NCBI RefSeq assembly: GCF_011752935.1
Contig: NZ_VWWO01000002.1
Location: 2,232,001 to 2,296,000, forward strand
From: Chitinophaga sp. Cy-1792
GTDB taxonomy: Bacteria; Bacteroidota; Bacteroidia; Chitinophagales; Chitinophagaceae
Direction: 5' to 3'
DNA length: 64,000 nucleotides
The notes under the pieces were generated by a model that was given only the letters and a program-made list of their open reading frames with translations, was not told the origin of the DNA and ran no database searches. Of this stretch, positions 28,102-37,308 are shown piece by piece (position 1 is the stretch's first letter; each line of letters begins with the position of its first letter). Both the position numbers and the translations under genes were made by a program.

Positions 28102-29415
28102 TTATTGAAATTTTGTCTGACGTACCTGCATATTATATTCCTGTATGAAATAGTCGCTCATACTTTGCAGGTAATCGTTTTGATTGGTGATCAGGTCAGC
28201 GAATACTTTTAATCTGTCGTCGAGGGAGATAATACCTTCCTGTAGCTGCAGCGTGGCATGCTCGTCATTTTTGCGGTAGAGGTCAAGGATATCTCTTGCC
28301 CGCAAAAAGGCCTGCTGTGCGCTGTGGTAGCTGATCAGGAGGTTTTCGTCACTGATCTGCGATTGCAGGCGGGCATTATCATATAACAATTGCTTATTGC
28401 TGTAATCTGTTTTGTTCTTAGCGATTTCATAGCGTTTGGTATTGCCGCTGAATACGGGTACCGACAGTCGCAGTCCCCAGTATTGTGCCGGCGTGTTACT
28501 ACTGTTTTCAAACTTCACGAACTGGTTGGCAGCGATCTGTGTACTGTACTGATAAAAGGCCGACAACACAGGCGTCAGTGCAGCCCTGGAATTGCGCAGG
28601 GTATTCTTAGAAAGCTGCAACTGCGTATAGGCGATACGTATAGCAGGATCTTCTTCAAAAACATTTTTACCGGCAGCCTGTAATTCAGTAGCAGAGAGTA
28701 CCGTAGCCAGGGCCAGACTATCCTTAATATTCAGCATCAGTTTCAGGTTATTGAGTTGTACAGCCTGTTGCTGCAGGGCGATATCCTGATTTTTCACGGC
28801 CTTCTCCCTGTTGATCTTTGCGGTATTCAGGGTTACTTCGCTGATCTGTCCATCTTTGTATTTATTGTCAGATAGTTCATAAATAGCAGATGTAGTGCGA
28901 AGATTTTCCTGGGAGAGATGCGCGGCTTCCCTGAGGAGCAGGTAAGAATAGTAGGCATTTGCCAGTTGAGTATAGAGATCTGCTTTTGTTTTGGCCATAT
29001 TCTGTGCAGCGAGTTCCTCATTTAGTCTGGCGGCTTTGATATGGAACCAGTCCTGTGTATTTAATATATTCAGCTGTGCCGCGATGGCGCCATTATAAAT
29101 ATATTTCGTCCCAAAAGCCACCTGGGTAAAGGTTCCGGGCGGTGCCGCCGAATTGAACAGGTTGGCTGGTATCAGCGTTGACTGAATTTTCACGTTATCC
29201 GTGAATCCGCCGGTGGCTGTCACCGTTGGCAGCAGTGCGCCATAGGCCTGCTTTACATTGTCGGACGCCATGCTTTGGTTACCAGCGGCCGTCAGCAGCT
29301 GGATGTTGTTTTTGTCGGCATAGCGCCATATCTCTTCCAGGGAATTGAACCTGACCTGTGCGCCGGCGAAGCGGGAAAGGCATAGGCAACCCAGTAAAAA
29401 TAGCGTACGTTTCAT
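28102..29415 (-). CDS. TolC-family outer membrane channel
   Basis: 437 aa, ATG start, signal peptide (about 1-19, LSRFAGAQ). Two repeats of the long alpha-helical TolC domain are visible (NNIQLLTAAGNQSMASDNVKQAYGALLPTVTATGG-type beginning, then coiled helices rich in Gln, Ala and Lys). First gene of the exporter operon; the 173 bp before it separate it from the two-component genes on the same strand. Confidence 0.9.
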   Translation of the reverse strand: MKRTLFLLGCLCLSRFAGAQVRFNSLEEIWRYADKNNIQLLTAAGNQSMASDNVKQAYGALLPTVTATGGFTDNVKIQSTLIPANLFNSAAPPGTFTQVAFGTKYIYNGAIAAQLNILNTQDWFHIKAARLNEELAAQNMAKTKADLYTQLANAYYSYLLLREAAHLSQENLRTTSAIYELSDNKYKDGQISEVTLNTAKINREKAVKNQDIALQQQAVQLNNLKLMLNIKDSLALATVLSATELQAAGKNVFEEDPAIRIAYTQLQLSKNTLRNSRAALTPVLSAFYQYSTQIAANQFVKFENSSNTPAQYWGLRLSVPVFSGNTKRYEIAKNKTDYSNKQLLYDNARLQSQISDENLLISYHSAQQAFLRARDILDLYRKNDEHATLQLQEGIISLDDRLKVFADLITNQNDYLQSMSDYFIQEYNMQVRQTKFQ

Positions 29416-29588
29416 ATGTAAGGAATACAGGCGCCGTCAGCTGGTTTGTATAACAGTAACGAATGCACGAAAAATCATTGTTGTTATGCTGGCGGCTCCT
29501 GTTATTTATATCGTAAAGTTGTGGCAATATTCATTTATCAGGAAACAGTTTATGTGTCAGGCGGGCAATTTGATCACTAAAGCGGACA

Positions 29589-30350
29589 TCAGCTGGCTTC
29601 CATCCATTGCAATAACTGCGCGGCACGAGCCTTGCTAACTACCACTGTTTCGGCTGTTTCTACCGTCAGCTGCAGTACTAGCTTACGCGCAAAAAACCTG
29701 GCAGCATTGGCGATCGCGTGCCGGTTGATCAGAAACTGCCGGTTGGCACGAAAAAACAAAGCCGGATCAATCATCTTCTCCAGCTCATCCAGCGAGGATG
29801 ACAGCAGGTAGTGATGGTGTTGAAAGGTAGTCAGGTGTACCTGAGATTTATCCAGGTAGAAGCAGGCAATATCTTTTACCTGTACAGGGATGATCTTATC
29901 TTTTTCATATACCAGCAGGGCTGATTTATAACTTACTTTCAGCTGTCCCATCAGGTTTTGCAGTTGTTCCTGCGCCACCGGCGACTGAAATACCGCCTTC
30001 ATATCCTGGTACTTCTGCAATGCCTTGCTCACCTTCTCCCTGGTGATTGGTTTGAGGAGGTAGCTCAGGGCATTGGTATCAAAGGCATTCATCAGGTATT
30101 CATCAAAAGCGGTGCAGAAGATAACCGGGCTTTGCACTTCCTGCTGACGGAATATGTCAAAACACAGGCCATCAGCCAGCTGTATATCGGAGAAGATCAG
30201 GTCTGGTGCAGGATTTCCCTGGAGCCAGGCGACACTTTGTTCTATTGAATCAGTGGTAGCCAACACGGTTATCTCCCCATCCAGCTCCTGGAGTATGGAT
30301 GCCAGCTCCCTCGCTGCTTTTGCTTCATCTTCAATAATCAGTACTTTCAT
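29589..30350 (-). CDS. LytTR-type response regulator
   Basis: 253 aa, ATG start. Receiver domain (1-120) with acidic pair EDE at 7-9, phospho-acceptor Asp in DLIFSDIQLADG and Lys in YLLKPITREK. The C-terminal LytTR DNA-binding domain spans about 145-250 (FFRANRQFLINRHAIANAARFF). Its start overlaps the stop of the histidine kinase gene by four bases (ATGA). It lies 173 bp upstream of the exporter operon, the most likely target. Confidence 0.93.
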   Translation of the reverse strand: MKVLIIEDEAKAARELASILQELDGEITVLATTDSIEQSVAWLQGNPAPDLIFSDIQLADGLCFDIFRQQEVQSPVIFCTAFDEYLMNAFDTNALSYLLKPITREKVSKALQKYQDMKAVFQSPVAQEQLQNLMGQLKVSYKSALLVYEKDKIIPVQVKDIACFYLDKSQVHLTTFQHHHYLLSSSLDELEKMIDPALFFRANRQFLINRHAIANAARFFARKLVLQLTVETAETVVVSKARAAQLLQWMEAS

Positions 30351-31354
30351 CTTATCACGGGTAGTTTAACAGTAAATGCCGCGGGTGTTTTTTCAATGAC
30401 GATATCCATCTCACAGAGGAGGCGGTAGCGTTGCATGATATTACTGAGTCCATTCCCTGTGGTGGCTCCTACGGTCGATTTCAGCTGAAAATTATTGCTG
30501 ATGACGATCCAGTCGTTCCCTTCGTTGGTGATTTGAATGGTTAGTGGTCTGGACACGCTGGCCACATTATGTTTCACCGCATTTTCTATCAGCAGCTGCA
30601 ACGTCAGCGGAGGTATCTGTGTATTCAATAATGCAGGGGCAATCTGTATATCTACTACAAAGGCATCTTCCAGTCTTGTTTTTAGTATATACAGATAATT
30701 CTCCACCAGCTCCAGCTCCTGTCTGAGTGTTGCCAGATTGATATTTTTATATTGCAGCACGTACCTGTAAACATTTGCCAGTGCGTCGATAAACGACCTT
30801 GCGGCTTCTTCCTGTGTCAGGGAGTGCAGGGTGTTGAGTGTATTAAAAAGGAAGTGTGGACTGAGCTGTTCCTTGAGGGATGAAAGCGAGGCTTCCAGGC
30901 GGGTTTCTTTGAGCTGTGCAATTTCTTCTGCCTGTCGCTGGCGCAGCAGGATCATACGCAGGTAGTTGACGATAAGAAAGATGAGGGCGGAGAATTCGAA
31001 ACCGCGTACCAGCAGCAGTTCCTGCTTTTGCCGGATGGTCAGCTCCTGGTACAGCAGGATGTTGTCCGTAAACTGAGAGAATGCCCAGTCGTAAGGCAGC
31101 TGGAAGATGCCCATCACAGAAACCGCCAGCAGCATGAGCCAGAACCGGGCAGCTTTACCGGTAACATCTTTCATGTTGCGGAGCATATAGATATGCGAGA
31201 TCCAGCAACACATAGAGAAAAGAAAGTTATACAGCACTGTAATGGCGACCTTATCCCAGGGGATGACATCCAGTTTTACCAGTCGCGGAGAGGTGCCGAT
31301 GAGCGCTACGCCCAGCGAAACGATACAACCCGGTAACCAATAGTTTTTCTTCAC
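30347..31354 (-). CDS. LytS/YehU-type membrane histidine kinase
   Basis: 335 aa. The start is GTG at 31354, because no ATG lies in frame upstream and the next ATG is 49 codons in. Four transmembrane helices (about 5-135) are followed by a His_kinase domain with QLSPHFLFNTLNTLHSL (phospho-acceptor His in SPHF) and an HATPase region (LQLLIENAVKHN, NGLSNIMQRYRLL). It lacks an extracellular sensor domain, like other LytS-like kinases that sense in or through the membrane. Partner of the LytTR regulator downstream. Confidence 0.92.
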   Translation of the reverse strand: MKKNYWLPGCIVSLGVALIGTSPRLVKLDVIPWDKVAITVLYNFLFSMCCWISHIYMLRNMKDVTGKAARFWLMLLAVSVMGIFQLPYDWAFSQFTDNILLYQELTIRQKQELLLVRGFEFSALIFLIVNYLRMILLRQRQAEEIAQLKETRLEASLSSLKEQLSPHFLFNTLNTLHSLTQEEAARSFIDALANVYRYVLQYKNINLATLRQELELVENYLYILKTRLEDAFVVDIQIAPALLNTQIPPLTLQLLIENAVKHNVASVSRPLTIQITNEGNDWIVISNNFQLKSTVGATTGNGLSNIMQRYRLLCEMDIVIEKTPAAFTVKLPVIR

Positions 31355-31434
31355 GACCGTAAAAATAGGGAAATAAGCGTGTTGGCATCAGGCAGGAATG
31401 ATTAACCGGGCAAAATTGCCGGGGAAGCGGGCAG

Positions 31435-32097
31435 TTAACCATTTCCGGATGTAAGATTGCTGACCAGCTCCATCAGCGATGCGATGGTGGCAGGCTGTTT
31501 GGTTTCGGCATATTCCGTCAGCAGGTTGAGTATGGCCGTTATCCGGGCAGCCGGGCTCCCGGGAGTGGGCGCATATTTGCAGGCTACCTGCGGCTGTTGG
31601 CCTACCCGCCAGCGGGCAATATCAAAATAGGTTCCTTTCACCTTCATTCTTTCGGCAGAAGAGCGGATAGCGTTATCCAGGACGTTACCCAGCAGCTCAA
31701 AGACAGCCTGACCCTGTTGAGGCGGTAAGGTCACGGACATTTCCCTGTTGAACAGGCGGCACCAGCGGACAACTACCTCATAACCGCCGGCAACGGGTAT
31801 TAACCTGCAATAGACAGCCGGGGCTTCCGGCGGGCGAACAAGAAAATACAGTTCATCATCGGCAGACTTAATATCAAAATAATTATAGTAAAAGCGAATG
31901 CTTTTAAGATCTGTGTAATTGTGGGGAGGTAGTTCAAAAAATTTATCAGCTAGAATAAGTGCTTCCTGGCGGCGTACATAGGCCGTATAGGCGTTTCTTA
32001 CGGCACTGTCGGGCGTTTCTTCATCCTGCTGGAAGTAGTCGCCATATTGTGCGGTGAATTCCCTGAAAGATTCTATGTAGTCCCAGTTTCGTTCCAT
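31435..32097 (-). CDS. Hypothetical protein
   Basis: 220 aa from the ATG at 32097; an upstream extension would run into the preceding gene, whose stop lies 4 bp before. No signal peptide or membrane segment. Visible features: FREFTAQYGDYFQQDEET, then FDIKSADDELYFLVRPPEAPAVYCRLIP, an alpha/beta composition, and a C-terminal helix LMELVSNL. I do not recognise a family. The close coupling to the 157-aa gene suggests that the two act together. An immunity- or chaperone-like role is possible but not shown. Confidence 0.7.
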   Translation of the reverse strand: MERNWDYIESFREFTAQYGDYFQQDEETPDSAVRNAYTAYVRRQEALILADKFFELPPHNYTDLKSIRFYYNYFDIKSADDELYFLVRPPEAPAVYCRLIPVAGGYEVVVRWCRLFNREMSVTLPPQQGQAVFELLGNVLDNAIRSSAERMKVKGTYFDIARWRVGQQPQVACKYAPTPGSPAARITAILNLLTEYAETKQPATIASLMELVSNLTSGNG

Positions 32098-32101
32098 GGA
32101 G

Positions 32102-32575
32102 TTACTGATCAATTTCTTCGCTGTCGGAGAGGTCTTCCAGGCGGAGAATTTCTTTATTTCTGAAGCTGACAGCGATGCCGAAGGGGTCGCAGATGGCGAA
32201 TACGCCGGCAGCAAAGCGAAGCATCCATTCTTCGTCGCCATCATAAAAGATCAGCTCCGGCATTTCCAGCGGCAATTGCGCCGCATCCGCCTCGAGATAG
32301 CGGTGTTCTTCTTCCTCCAGGTATTTCGCAGGATCTGCGGTGAAGGCCGACAAGATATGTTCCCGGGCTTTCAGGACAAATGATTCGGCAGTCAGCACCA
32401 CTTCTTCCGCCATCTGAAGGGTTTCTGGGGAAATGCCTCCATTGCCGGATTGAATATATACGATCACCATATCATCGCCTGCCTCGTAGCTCCCTTCCCA
32501 GAAAATAGTATTTTCAGGCCCCTGGCCAGCTTTCAACAAACCAAACCTGGTTTCTGTAATGCTTCGTGCATTCAT
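32102..32575 (-). CDS. Hypothetical acidic protein
   Basis: 157 aa, ATG start, cytoplasmic, strongly acidic (YLEEEEHRYLEAD; ends LEDLSDSEEIDQ). The arrangement of FWEGSYEAGDDMVIVYIQSG, a central helix and a C-terminal beta part (WMLRFAAGVFAICDPFGIAVSF) recalls small immunity or DUF2262-like proteins, but I cannot name a family. It is translationally close to the following 220-aa gene. Confidence 0.65.
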   Translation of the reverse strand: MNARSITETRFGLLKAGQGPENTIFWEGSYEAGDDMVIVYIQSGNGGISPETLQMAEEVVLTAESFVLKAREHILSAFTADPAKYLEEEEHRYLEADAAQLPLEMPELIFYDGDEEWMLRFAAGVFAICDPFGIAVSFRNKEILRLEDLSDSEEIDQ

Positions 32576-32657
32576 ATATGCCGTATTTTATACAGAGAAA
32601 GATTTAATATACGACTTTTCCTGAAATGGCCAAAGATATGAATGCAGGCAGCACCTA

Positions 32658-34070
32658 TCAGGGGGTTGTCAGCCGTTGCAAAATCAGTGCACCGTTTTTA
32701 TTATCCGGGTTTAGCTGGAGTGAATGCTGGTACATCTGAATGGCTTCACTCTTACGGTTGCTTCGCATGAGTGCTTCTCCGTAACTGTCATAGGCATTCC
32801 AGCTATCGGGGAATAGATATACGACGAGCCGGAAGATGGCGGAAGCTTCCGGCAACATGCCGTTGCTCATCATACGATATGCCCAGTCGTTGAGATCATG
32901 TTCATTCAGCAGGAAGTTCTTATTTTTCTTTTGCTCCTGCTGAACAATGCCCAGTGCATTTTCAAAGCTGAAGGTATGCAGCCTGGTTTTGAGTACCGTA
33001 ACCGGGTCCGCTAAAGGAATAGCGGGATTAAAATAACCGGCCAGTTCATCAATGAAATCTTCCGGGTTGGCGCCGGCAAGGTTGGTGAGTACAATGATAC
33101 CCATATCATCTTCCGGGTATACGAAGAATGCGGAGCGTCCACCGCCACTGGCGGTTATGGCAGGATGTTCCGGACGGGGCTTTGTAACCCATCCCAGTGC
33201 CCATTGTGTTGGCTGTCCGTTGTTATATTTCCCTGCGGTCCACAAGGTTTTCAGAGAGCTGTCGGTCAGCAGTTTTTGCTGTTGCAGCGCCATGATCCAT
33301 CCGGCAAGGTCTGTAGCAGTAGATTTTAAACCTGAAGCGGCGCGGCGGTAAGGTGCAAACACTTCATAGTTACGAGTCAGTACCGACGTATCCAGTGCAG
33401 CGCCATACATCCGCCTTGTGAAACGGTAAGTTTCCACCGCATTTGGAATGACACTGAAAAAATCGCCAAAAAGTGTATGCCGCATATCTGCTTTCCGGAA
33501 GATTTCCTGTTGATAATAAGTAGCAAACGGTCTTCCACTGAGTTTGGTAATGATTTTTGCCAGCAGGGCATAGTTGGTTTGATTATAGCTAAACTGTGTA
33601 CCGGTAGGGAATTCCATCGGCATCGCTATTACTTCCTGCCATGCTTTGATTTCATCCGTTTCATCCGGCATCCGCAGAATATCCGGCAAACCGGAAACAT
33701 GCGTCAGCAGCTGCAGGATGGTAACGGGTTTCCAGGCATCCGGCAAACTGTCAAGATATGCAGACACCGGTGCATGCAGGTCTACTTTCCCTGCCTGTAC
33801 CAACTGCATCATGGCAACGCCGGTAAAGGCCTTTGTACAGGAATTGATGGAAAATATACTACTATCCGTTACCGGCAGATTATTTTCAATGCTGGCGATA
33901 CCATAATTTTTATGGTAAACAATACGGCCACCTTTTACCACGGCCAGTTGTAAGCCGGGAATACGGCGGATACGCATTTCTCTTTTAATGATACTATCCG
34001 GATGTTCCTGTCCGGCGGCCTGAAAAACAAGACCAGTAAGAGAAAACAGTATACAGCTTAATATCTTCAT
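32658..34070 (-). CDS. Secreted serine hydrolase of the class C beta-lactamase fold with C-terminal TPR
   Basis: 470 aa, ATG start, signal peptide (about 1-20, FQAAGQ). The N-terminal 350 residues are a beta-lactamase-like serine hydrolase: nucleophile region SINSCTKAF (SxxK with Ser75 and Lys78), the second element FSYNQTNYALLAK, and the late glycine motif ASGGGRSAFFVYP. Residues about 390-465 hold two TPR units (AYDSYGEALMRSNRKSEAIQMYQHSLQLNPDN). Similar proteins are peptidases, esterases or penicillin-binding enzymes; the TPR tail is frequent in Bacteroidota members. Apparently a single-gene unit. Confidence 0.88.
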   Translation of the reverse strand: MKILSCILFSLTGLVFQAAGQEHPDSIIKREMRIRRIPGLQLAVVKGGRIVYHKNYGIASIENNLPVTDSSIFSINSCTKAFTGVAMMQLVQAGKVDLHAPVSAYLDSLPDAWKPVTILQLLTHVSGLPDILRMPDETDEIKAWQEVIAMPMEFPTGTQFSYNQTNYALLAKIITKLSGRPFATYYQQEIFRKADMRHTLFGDFFSVIPNAVETYRFTRRMYGAALDTSVLTRNYEVFAPYRRAASGLKSTATDLAGWIMALQQQKLLTDSSLKTLWTAGKYNNGQPTQWALGWVTKPRPEHPAITASGGGRSAFFVYPEDDMGIIVLTNLAGANPEDFIDELAGYFNPAIPLADPVTVLKTRLHTFSFENALGIVQQEQKKNKNFLLNEHDLNDWAYRMMSNGMLPEASAIFRLVVYLFPDSWNAYDSYGEALMRSNRKSEAIQMYQHSLQLNPDNKNGALILQRLTTP

Positions 34071-34161
34071 ACATACAGATTATTGCATTATACAAAGAAA
34101 CAGGCGGTGCCTGAAAGTTGCATCTGTTCATTAAAAAAGCAAGAATAATACAGGAAGACGA

Positions 34162-35055
34162 TTATGCGGTTGCAGCCATTTCTTTCTTTTGCCGGGCAGA
34201 CCTGATAAAGTTCATGCTCATAATGGCCACCAGCATAATAGCGATGCCGGCCAGCTGCAGTTCTGTGATCTGTTCCCCTAAAATAAAGTGTGCAGAGAGC
34301 GCCGCTACCGGGAGTTCTACCGTCATCAGCAGACTGCTGACAGTAGCGCCAACCTTTGGAATGCCGATCGCAAAGAGTATTGGAGGGAGTATGGTACCGA
34401 AGAAAGCCAGGAATATGCACCAGCGTAGGAGATCCATTTCCATGAGCAGGTGAACATTGACAGATTTAATATTCATCATCCAGATGGCGGCAGCTGCGCC
34501 GGTCATGATCCAGGCGCTTTTATTCTGCCAGCAGATGTCACGTCCGATCCGGCTGTTGGCAACAATATAGGCGGCATATACGAGGGAGGCCGCCAGTACA
34601 ATGAGTACACCTTTTACAGAGAGCGACATACCACCTGCCAGCGACGAGCCACTGGCCATAATTGTACCCGAGAGAATTACTGCAGCGATGAATAATTCTG
34701 TCAGCGAAGGTTTCTTTTTAAAGAAAATCCATTCTATCAGTATACCAATCCAGGTAAACTGCATAAGTAGTACAATGGCTACAGAGGCGGGGATGAATTT
34801 TACGGAAAGATAATAGAGGAAAGTGGCTACACCGATGGTGGCACCCGTCATGAGCAGCAAGGGAACCTGCTTTCTGCTGGCAGCAGGACGTTTGGAAATC
34901 ACGAAAACGATCCAGAGTACAATAGCACCAATCAGTGCCTGTAAAAACGAAATCTGGGCGGTATTATAGCCATGTTGGTAGGCCAGTTTCACAAAAGATG
35001 ACAGGATACCGAAACTCACAGCACCACCGAGCACCATCAAAATATATCTCACCAT
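34162..35055 (-). CDS. EamA/DMT superfamily transporter
   Basis: 297 aa, ATG start, ten predicted transmembrane helices in two EamA repeats (for example LGGAVSFGILSSFVKLAY and KGVLIVLAASLVYAAYIVAN). It would export or import a small metabolite. It begins 51 bp after the MarR gene on the same strand, and a perfect palindrome (ACCAGTACTGGT) lies between, so regulation by that MarR protein is likely. Substrate unknown. Confidence 0.88.
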   Translation of the reverse strand: MVRYILMVLGGAVSFGILSSFVKLAYQHGYNTAQISFLQALIGAIVLWIVFVISKRPAASRKQVPLLLMTGATIGVATFLYYLSVKFIPASVAIVLLMQFTWIGILIEWIFFKKKPSLTELFIAAVILSGTIMASGSSLAGGMSLSVKGVLIVLAASLVYAAYIVANSRIGRDICWQNKSAWIMTGAAAAIWMMNIKSVNVHLLMEMDLLRWCIFLAFFGTILPPILFAIGIPKVGATVSSLLMTVELPVAALSAHFILGEQITELQLAGIAIMLVAIMSMNFIRSARQKKEMAATA

Positions 35056-35090
35056 CTTATAGCTGTCTGTATAAAAAAATAATACTGATC

Positions 35091-35102
35091 ACCAGTACTG
35101 GT
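35091..35102. promoter_or_regulatory. Palindrome between the MarR and EamA genes
   Basis: ACCAGTACTGGT is a perfect 12-bp palindrome 36 bases upstream of the EamA start. It could be an operator; its sequence differs from the palindrome before the MarR gene. Confidence 0.35.
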
Positions 35103-35106
35103 TAAG

Positions 35107-35607
35107 TTATTTTTTCCGTTGTGTTTTTTTTAGATTCCTTAATGCCCTTTCTTTAAATCCAATTTCCTGTACCTTATCCTCCAGTTTTGCCAGCATAGCC
35201 GAAAATTCCGGATTATCTTCCAGTACTTCCTTCATCGTAGCTAAGCCTGCCGCCCAGTATTTTTCCAGTTCCGGCATGGCTTTCCTTGCCTTTGCAGACA
35301 AAGATATCAGCTGTTTCCTTGAATCGGCAGGGTCTGTTGCTACTTCCAGGTAGCCTTTCTCCTGCATATTTCGGATAATTTTAATACTTGCCGGATGAGA
35401 AAACTGCATACGCGCGGCTACTTCCTTTATTGATAGTTGCCTATACTCCTGTAATAATCGAAATACAAGGTACCAGTTTGGCTCTATGTCTATACCTATC
35501 TCTTTGTAAAATTCCTTTGTACCATACAGGAGTGTATCACTTAAACGCTTTATCCTGCTGGAGATACCCTCATATGAAAGCTCTCTGAGAAAATCTCTAT
35601 CTTCCAT
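35107..35607 (-). CDS. MarR-family transcriptional regulator
   Basis: 166 aa, ATG start. Winged helix at about 45-125: LSIKEVAARMQFSHPASIKIIRNMQEKGYL recognition region and wing DPADSRKQLISLSAKARK. N- and C-terminal helices for dimerisation. The sequence is related to the MarR part of the fusion protein at 4896-5846. A palindrome (TATAACTGGTTATA) lies 6 bases upstream of its start, which suggests autorepression. The downstream EamA transporter is its probable target. Confidence 0.88.
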   Translation of the reverse strand: MEDRDFLRELSYEGISSRIKRLSDTLLYGTKEFYKEIGIDIEPNWYLVFRLLQEYRQLSIKEVAARMQFSHPASIKIIRNMQEKGYLEVATDPADSRKQLISLSAKARKAMPELEKYWAAGLATMKEVLEDNPEFSAMLAKLEDKVQEIGFKERALRNLKKTQRKK

Positions 35608-35612
35608 AATTA

Positions 35613-35626
35613 TATAACTGGTTATA
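35613..35626. promoter_or_regulatory. Probable MarR operator
   Basis: TATAACTGGTTATA, two 6-bp half-sites around TG, directly before the MarR start codon. The core TAACTGGTTA is the same as TAACTAGTTA at the other MarR gene except for one base. Confidence 0.5.
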
Positions 35627-35679
35627 CAAATATAATACTTTTCACCGAATCCGCCGGGAGACCGTCAGAAATTACCGGA

Positions 35680-35726
35680 TATAAGAACCCCGGCAACTGC
35701 TGTGCAAGGTTGCCGGGGTTCTTATA
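35680..35726 (-). terminator. 18-bp hairpin, terminator of the unknown membrane protein gene
   Basis: An 18-base left arm (35680-35697, core AAGAACCCCGGCAAC) and an 11-base loop are followed by the perfect right arm (35709-35726). It starts 15 bases downstream of the stop codon of the minus-strand gene at 35741. No long T-tail. Confidence 0.65.
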
Positions 35727-35740
35727 AAGTATCGAAGGGA

Positions 35741-37225
35741 TTATTCCGGTACCAGTTCTATTGTTTCCTGTCCCCAGACTACGCTGCCGCCTCTATTCTG
35801 ATAATAATTTCCTTTCAGGGCTACAATACTTTTATTATCATCTGCCAGGATAATTTTTCCAAAAGAGATACCCTCATTCACTTCTGTATCTGCAGTGATT
35901 GTAAAACGATAAATATAGGTTTTATCATCAAAGATGATCCCTTTGTGCGATCCCCATTTAAAGGGCACTCTGTGCTGAATGGTGTCGTTCCCTCCTTCCT
36001 GCCGCCAGGTCCGCTCTCCGGTAAGCTGCCACTGGAACATATTTTCGTTTACGTTCAGCAGTTCCAGTTCACAGTTTCCTCCATGGCTATGATCACCTCC
36101 CATTATCTGAATACATTTATAATTGAATTTTTTGCCGTTCAATGGAGTTAAGTTACCGGTTAACGGAGGGTGTGGTATACGATAACTATCGTTATCGAGC
36201 GAACGAATAATGATGGCAGGTACCCTGTAATTAGCCAGGAGCATGTGCAGGCAGACATGCAAATACTTTTTCTCAATAAAATGGAACAGCACAATAAAGT
36301 AGAACGTCTTGCCGACAAAACAAATCAGAAAAACAATACTCTTGAAAACTGCCAGATCATGGCTTTGTGGTGCATCCAAATGACTCTGTGCTTTATCTAA
36401 AACCCCGTACAACGCCTGCGCCAGTGCATATAAGGGTAGAATAAATATTACACTGTAATTGTAAATCAATCGCGAGAGTTTAGACTCACCTGCCGTAAGT
36501 TCTTTCAGGTAGTATTCCAGGGAAATAAATCTGCCAAAAAGCAGTGCCATAGCCAATCCCTGATACATTCCGCAAATTATTGAAAATATAAAATGTACAT
36601 TCTCCCGTTTAGCTCCTTCAACTGTCATTGAACAGATCACGTAACTAATAATATAGGCTATTGCGAACAACACAGTTATTCCGTAATAATTCCGTGGCTG
36701 ATTATTTTCGTCAAGGGTAGTCCTATATAAGGTAACAAAGCTCAGATAAATAAAACACCCACCCAGCAGGTTGAAAATATTTATTAAAACCTTGATTACA
36801 TCCAACCATTGATCCGCTATATGACTAGAGATTGATTCACAATCAACCACAAAAAATAGCGCATAGAACAATATCATACATAAAATAAATCCATGGGTAT
36901 GCGCCACTAACTGCCTGACCAGCGAGTTTGCCCTATTGTTATTATATTCAATTTTACTTTCCGGAAGATGTAATGCTTTAGCCAGCATCTTTGGCTCACC
37001 TTCATTTACAAAGGTCAATGGCATCGCATAAATCATGTAGAAGGACAGAAACAAAATTGCAAGATTGAGTATTTCTGTTACAGTTAAAATCCTTTTTGTA
37101 TAAAGGAGGATACCAAAAAAATTTCTGACTTTATCATCCACTACCATACCGGCAATGGCTACTATAAGTCCAATAAAGGTAGAGAGTAGTCCGAGGACTT
37201 CCCTGAATTTGTCTTTGGGGTTCAT
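35741..37225 (-). CDS. Unknown polytopic membrane protein with C-terminal beta-rich domain
   Basis: 494 aa, ATG start. About eight transmembrane helices in the first 345 residues (LLSTFIGLIVAIAGMVV, ILNLAILFLSFYMIYAM, FILCMILFYALFFVV and others). A soluble tail of about 150 residues follows, with beta-strand composition and the segments MGGDHSHGGNCELELLNVNE and GKIILADDNKSIVALKGNYY. I do not recognise a family. The A+T-rich sequence and low-G+C codon use differ from most neighbours and hint at transfer. The layout (membrane part plus soluble sensor-like tail) would fit an effector or sensor, but nothing proves this. Confidence 0.7.
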   Translation of the reverse strand: MNPKDKFREVLGLLSTFIGLIVAIAGMVVDDKVRNFFGILLYTKRILTVTEILNLAILFLSFYMIYAMPLTFVNEGEPKMLAKALHLPESKIEYNNNRANSLVRQLVAHTHGFILCMILFYALFFVVDCESISSHIADQWLDVIKVLINIFNLLGGCFIYLSFVTLYRTTLDENNQPRNYYGITVLFAIAYIISYVICSMTVEGAKRENVHFIFSIICGMYQGLAMALLFGRFISLEYYLKELTAGESKLSRLIYNYSVIFILPLYALAQALYGVLDKAQSHLDAPQSHDLAVFKSIVFLICFVGKTFYFIVLFHFIEKKYLHVCLHMLLANYRVPAIIIRSLDNDSYRIPHPPLTGNLTPLNGKKFNYKCIQIMGGDHSHGGNCELELLNVNENMFQWQLTGERTWRQEGGNDTIQHRVPFKWGSHKGIIFDDKTYIYRFTITADTEVNEGISFGKIILADDNKSIVALKGNYYQNRGGSVVWGQETIELVPE

Positions 37226-37308
37226 AAATAGATTTTTAGTTGATGATGATGATTATCATAGTATAGTTTGCGTCCTTTTGAGGTAACGTTGCATACTGGT
37301 AATAAAAA

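Noticed and set aside
31435..32244. Longer start for the 220-aa hypothetical gene
   Set aside because: It would overlap the 157-aa gene by 143 bases; the ATG at 32097 gives a 4-bp gap.
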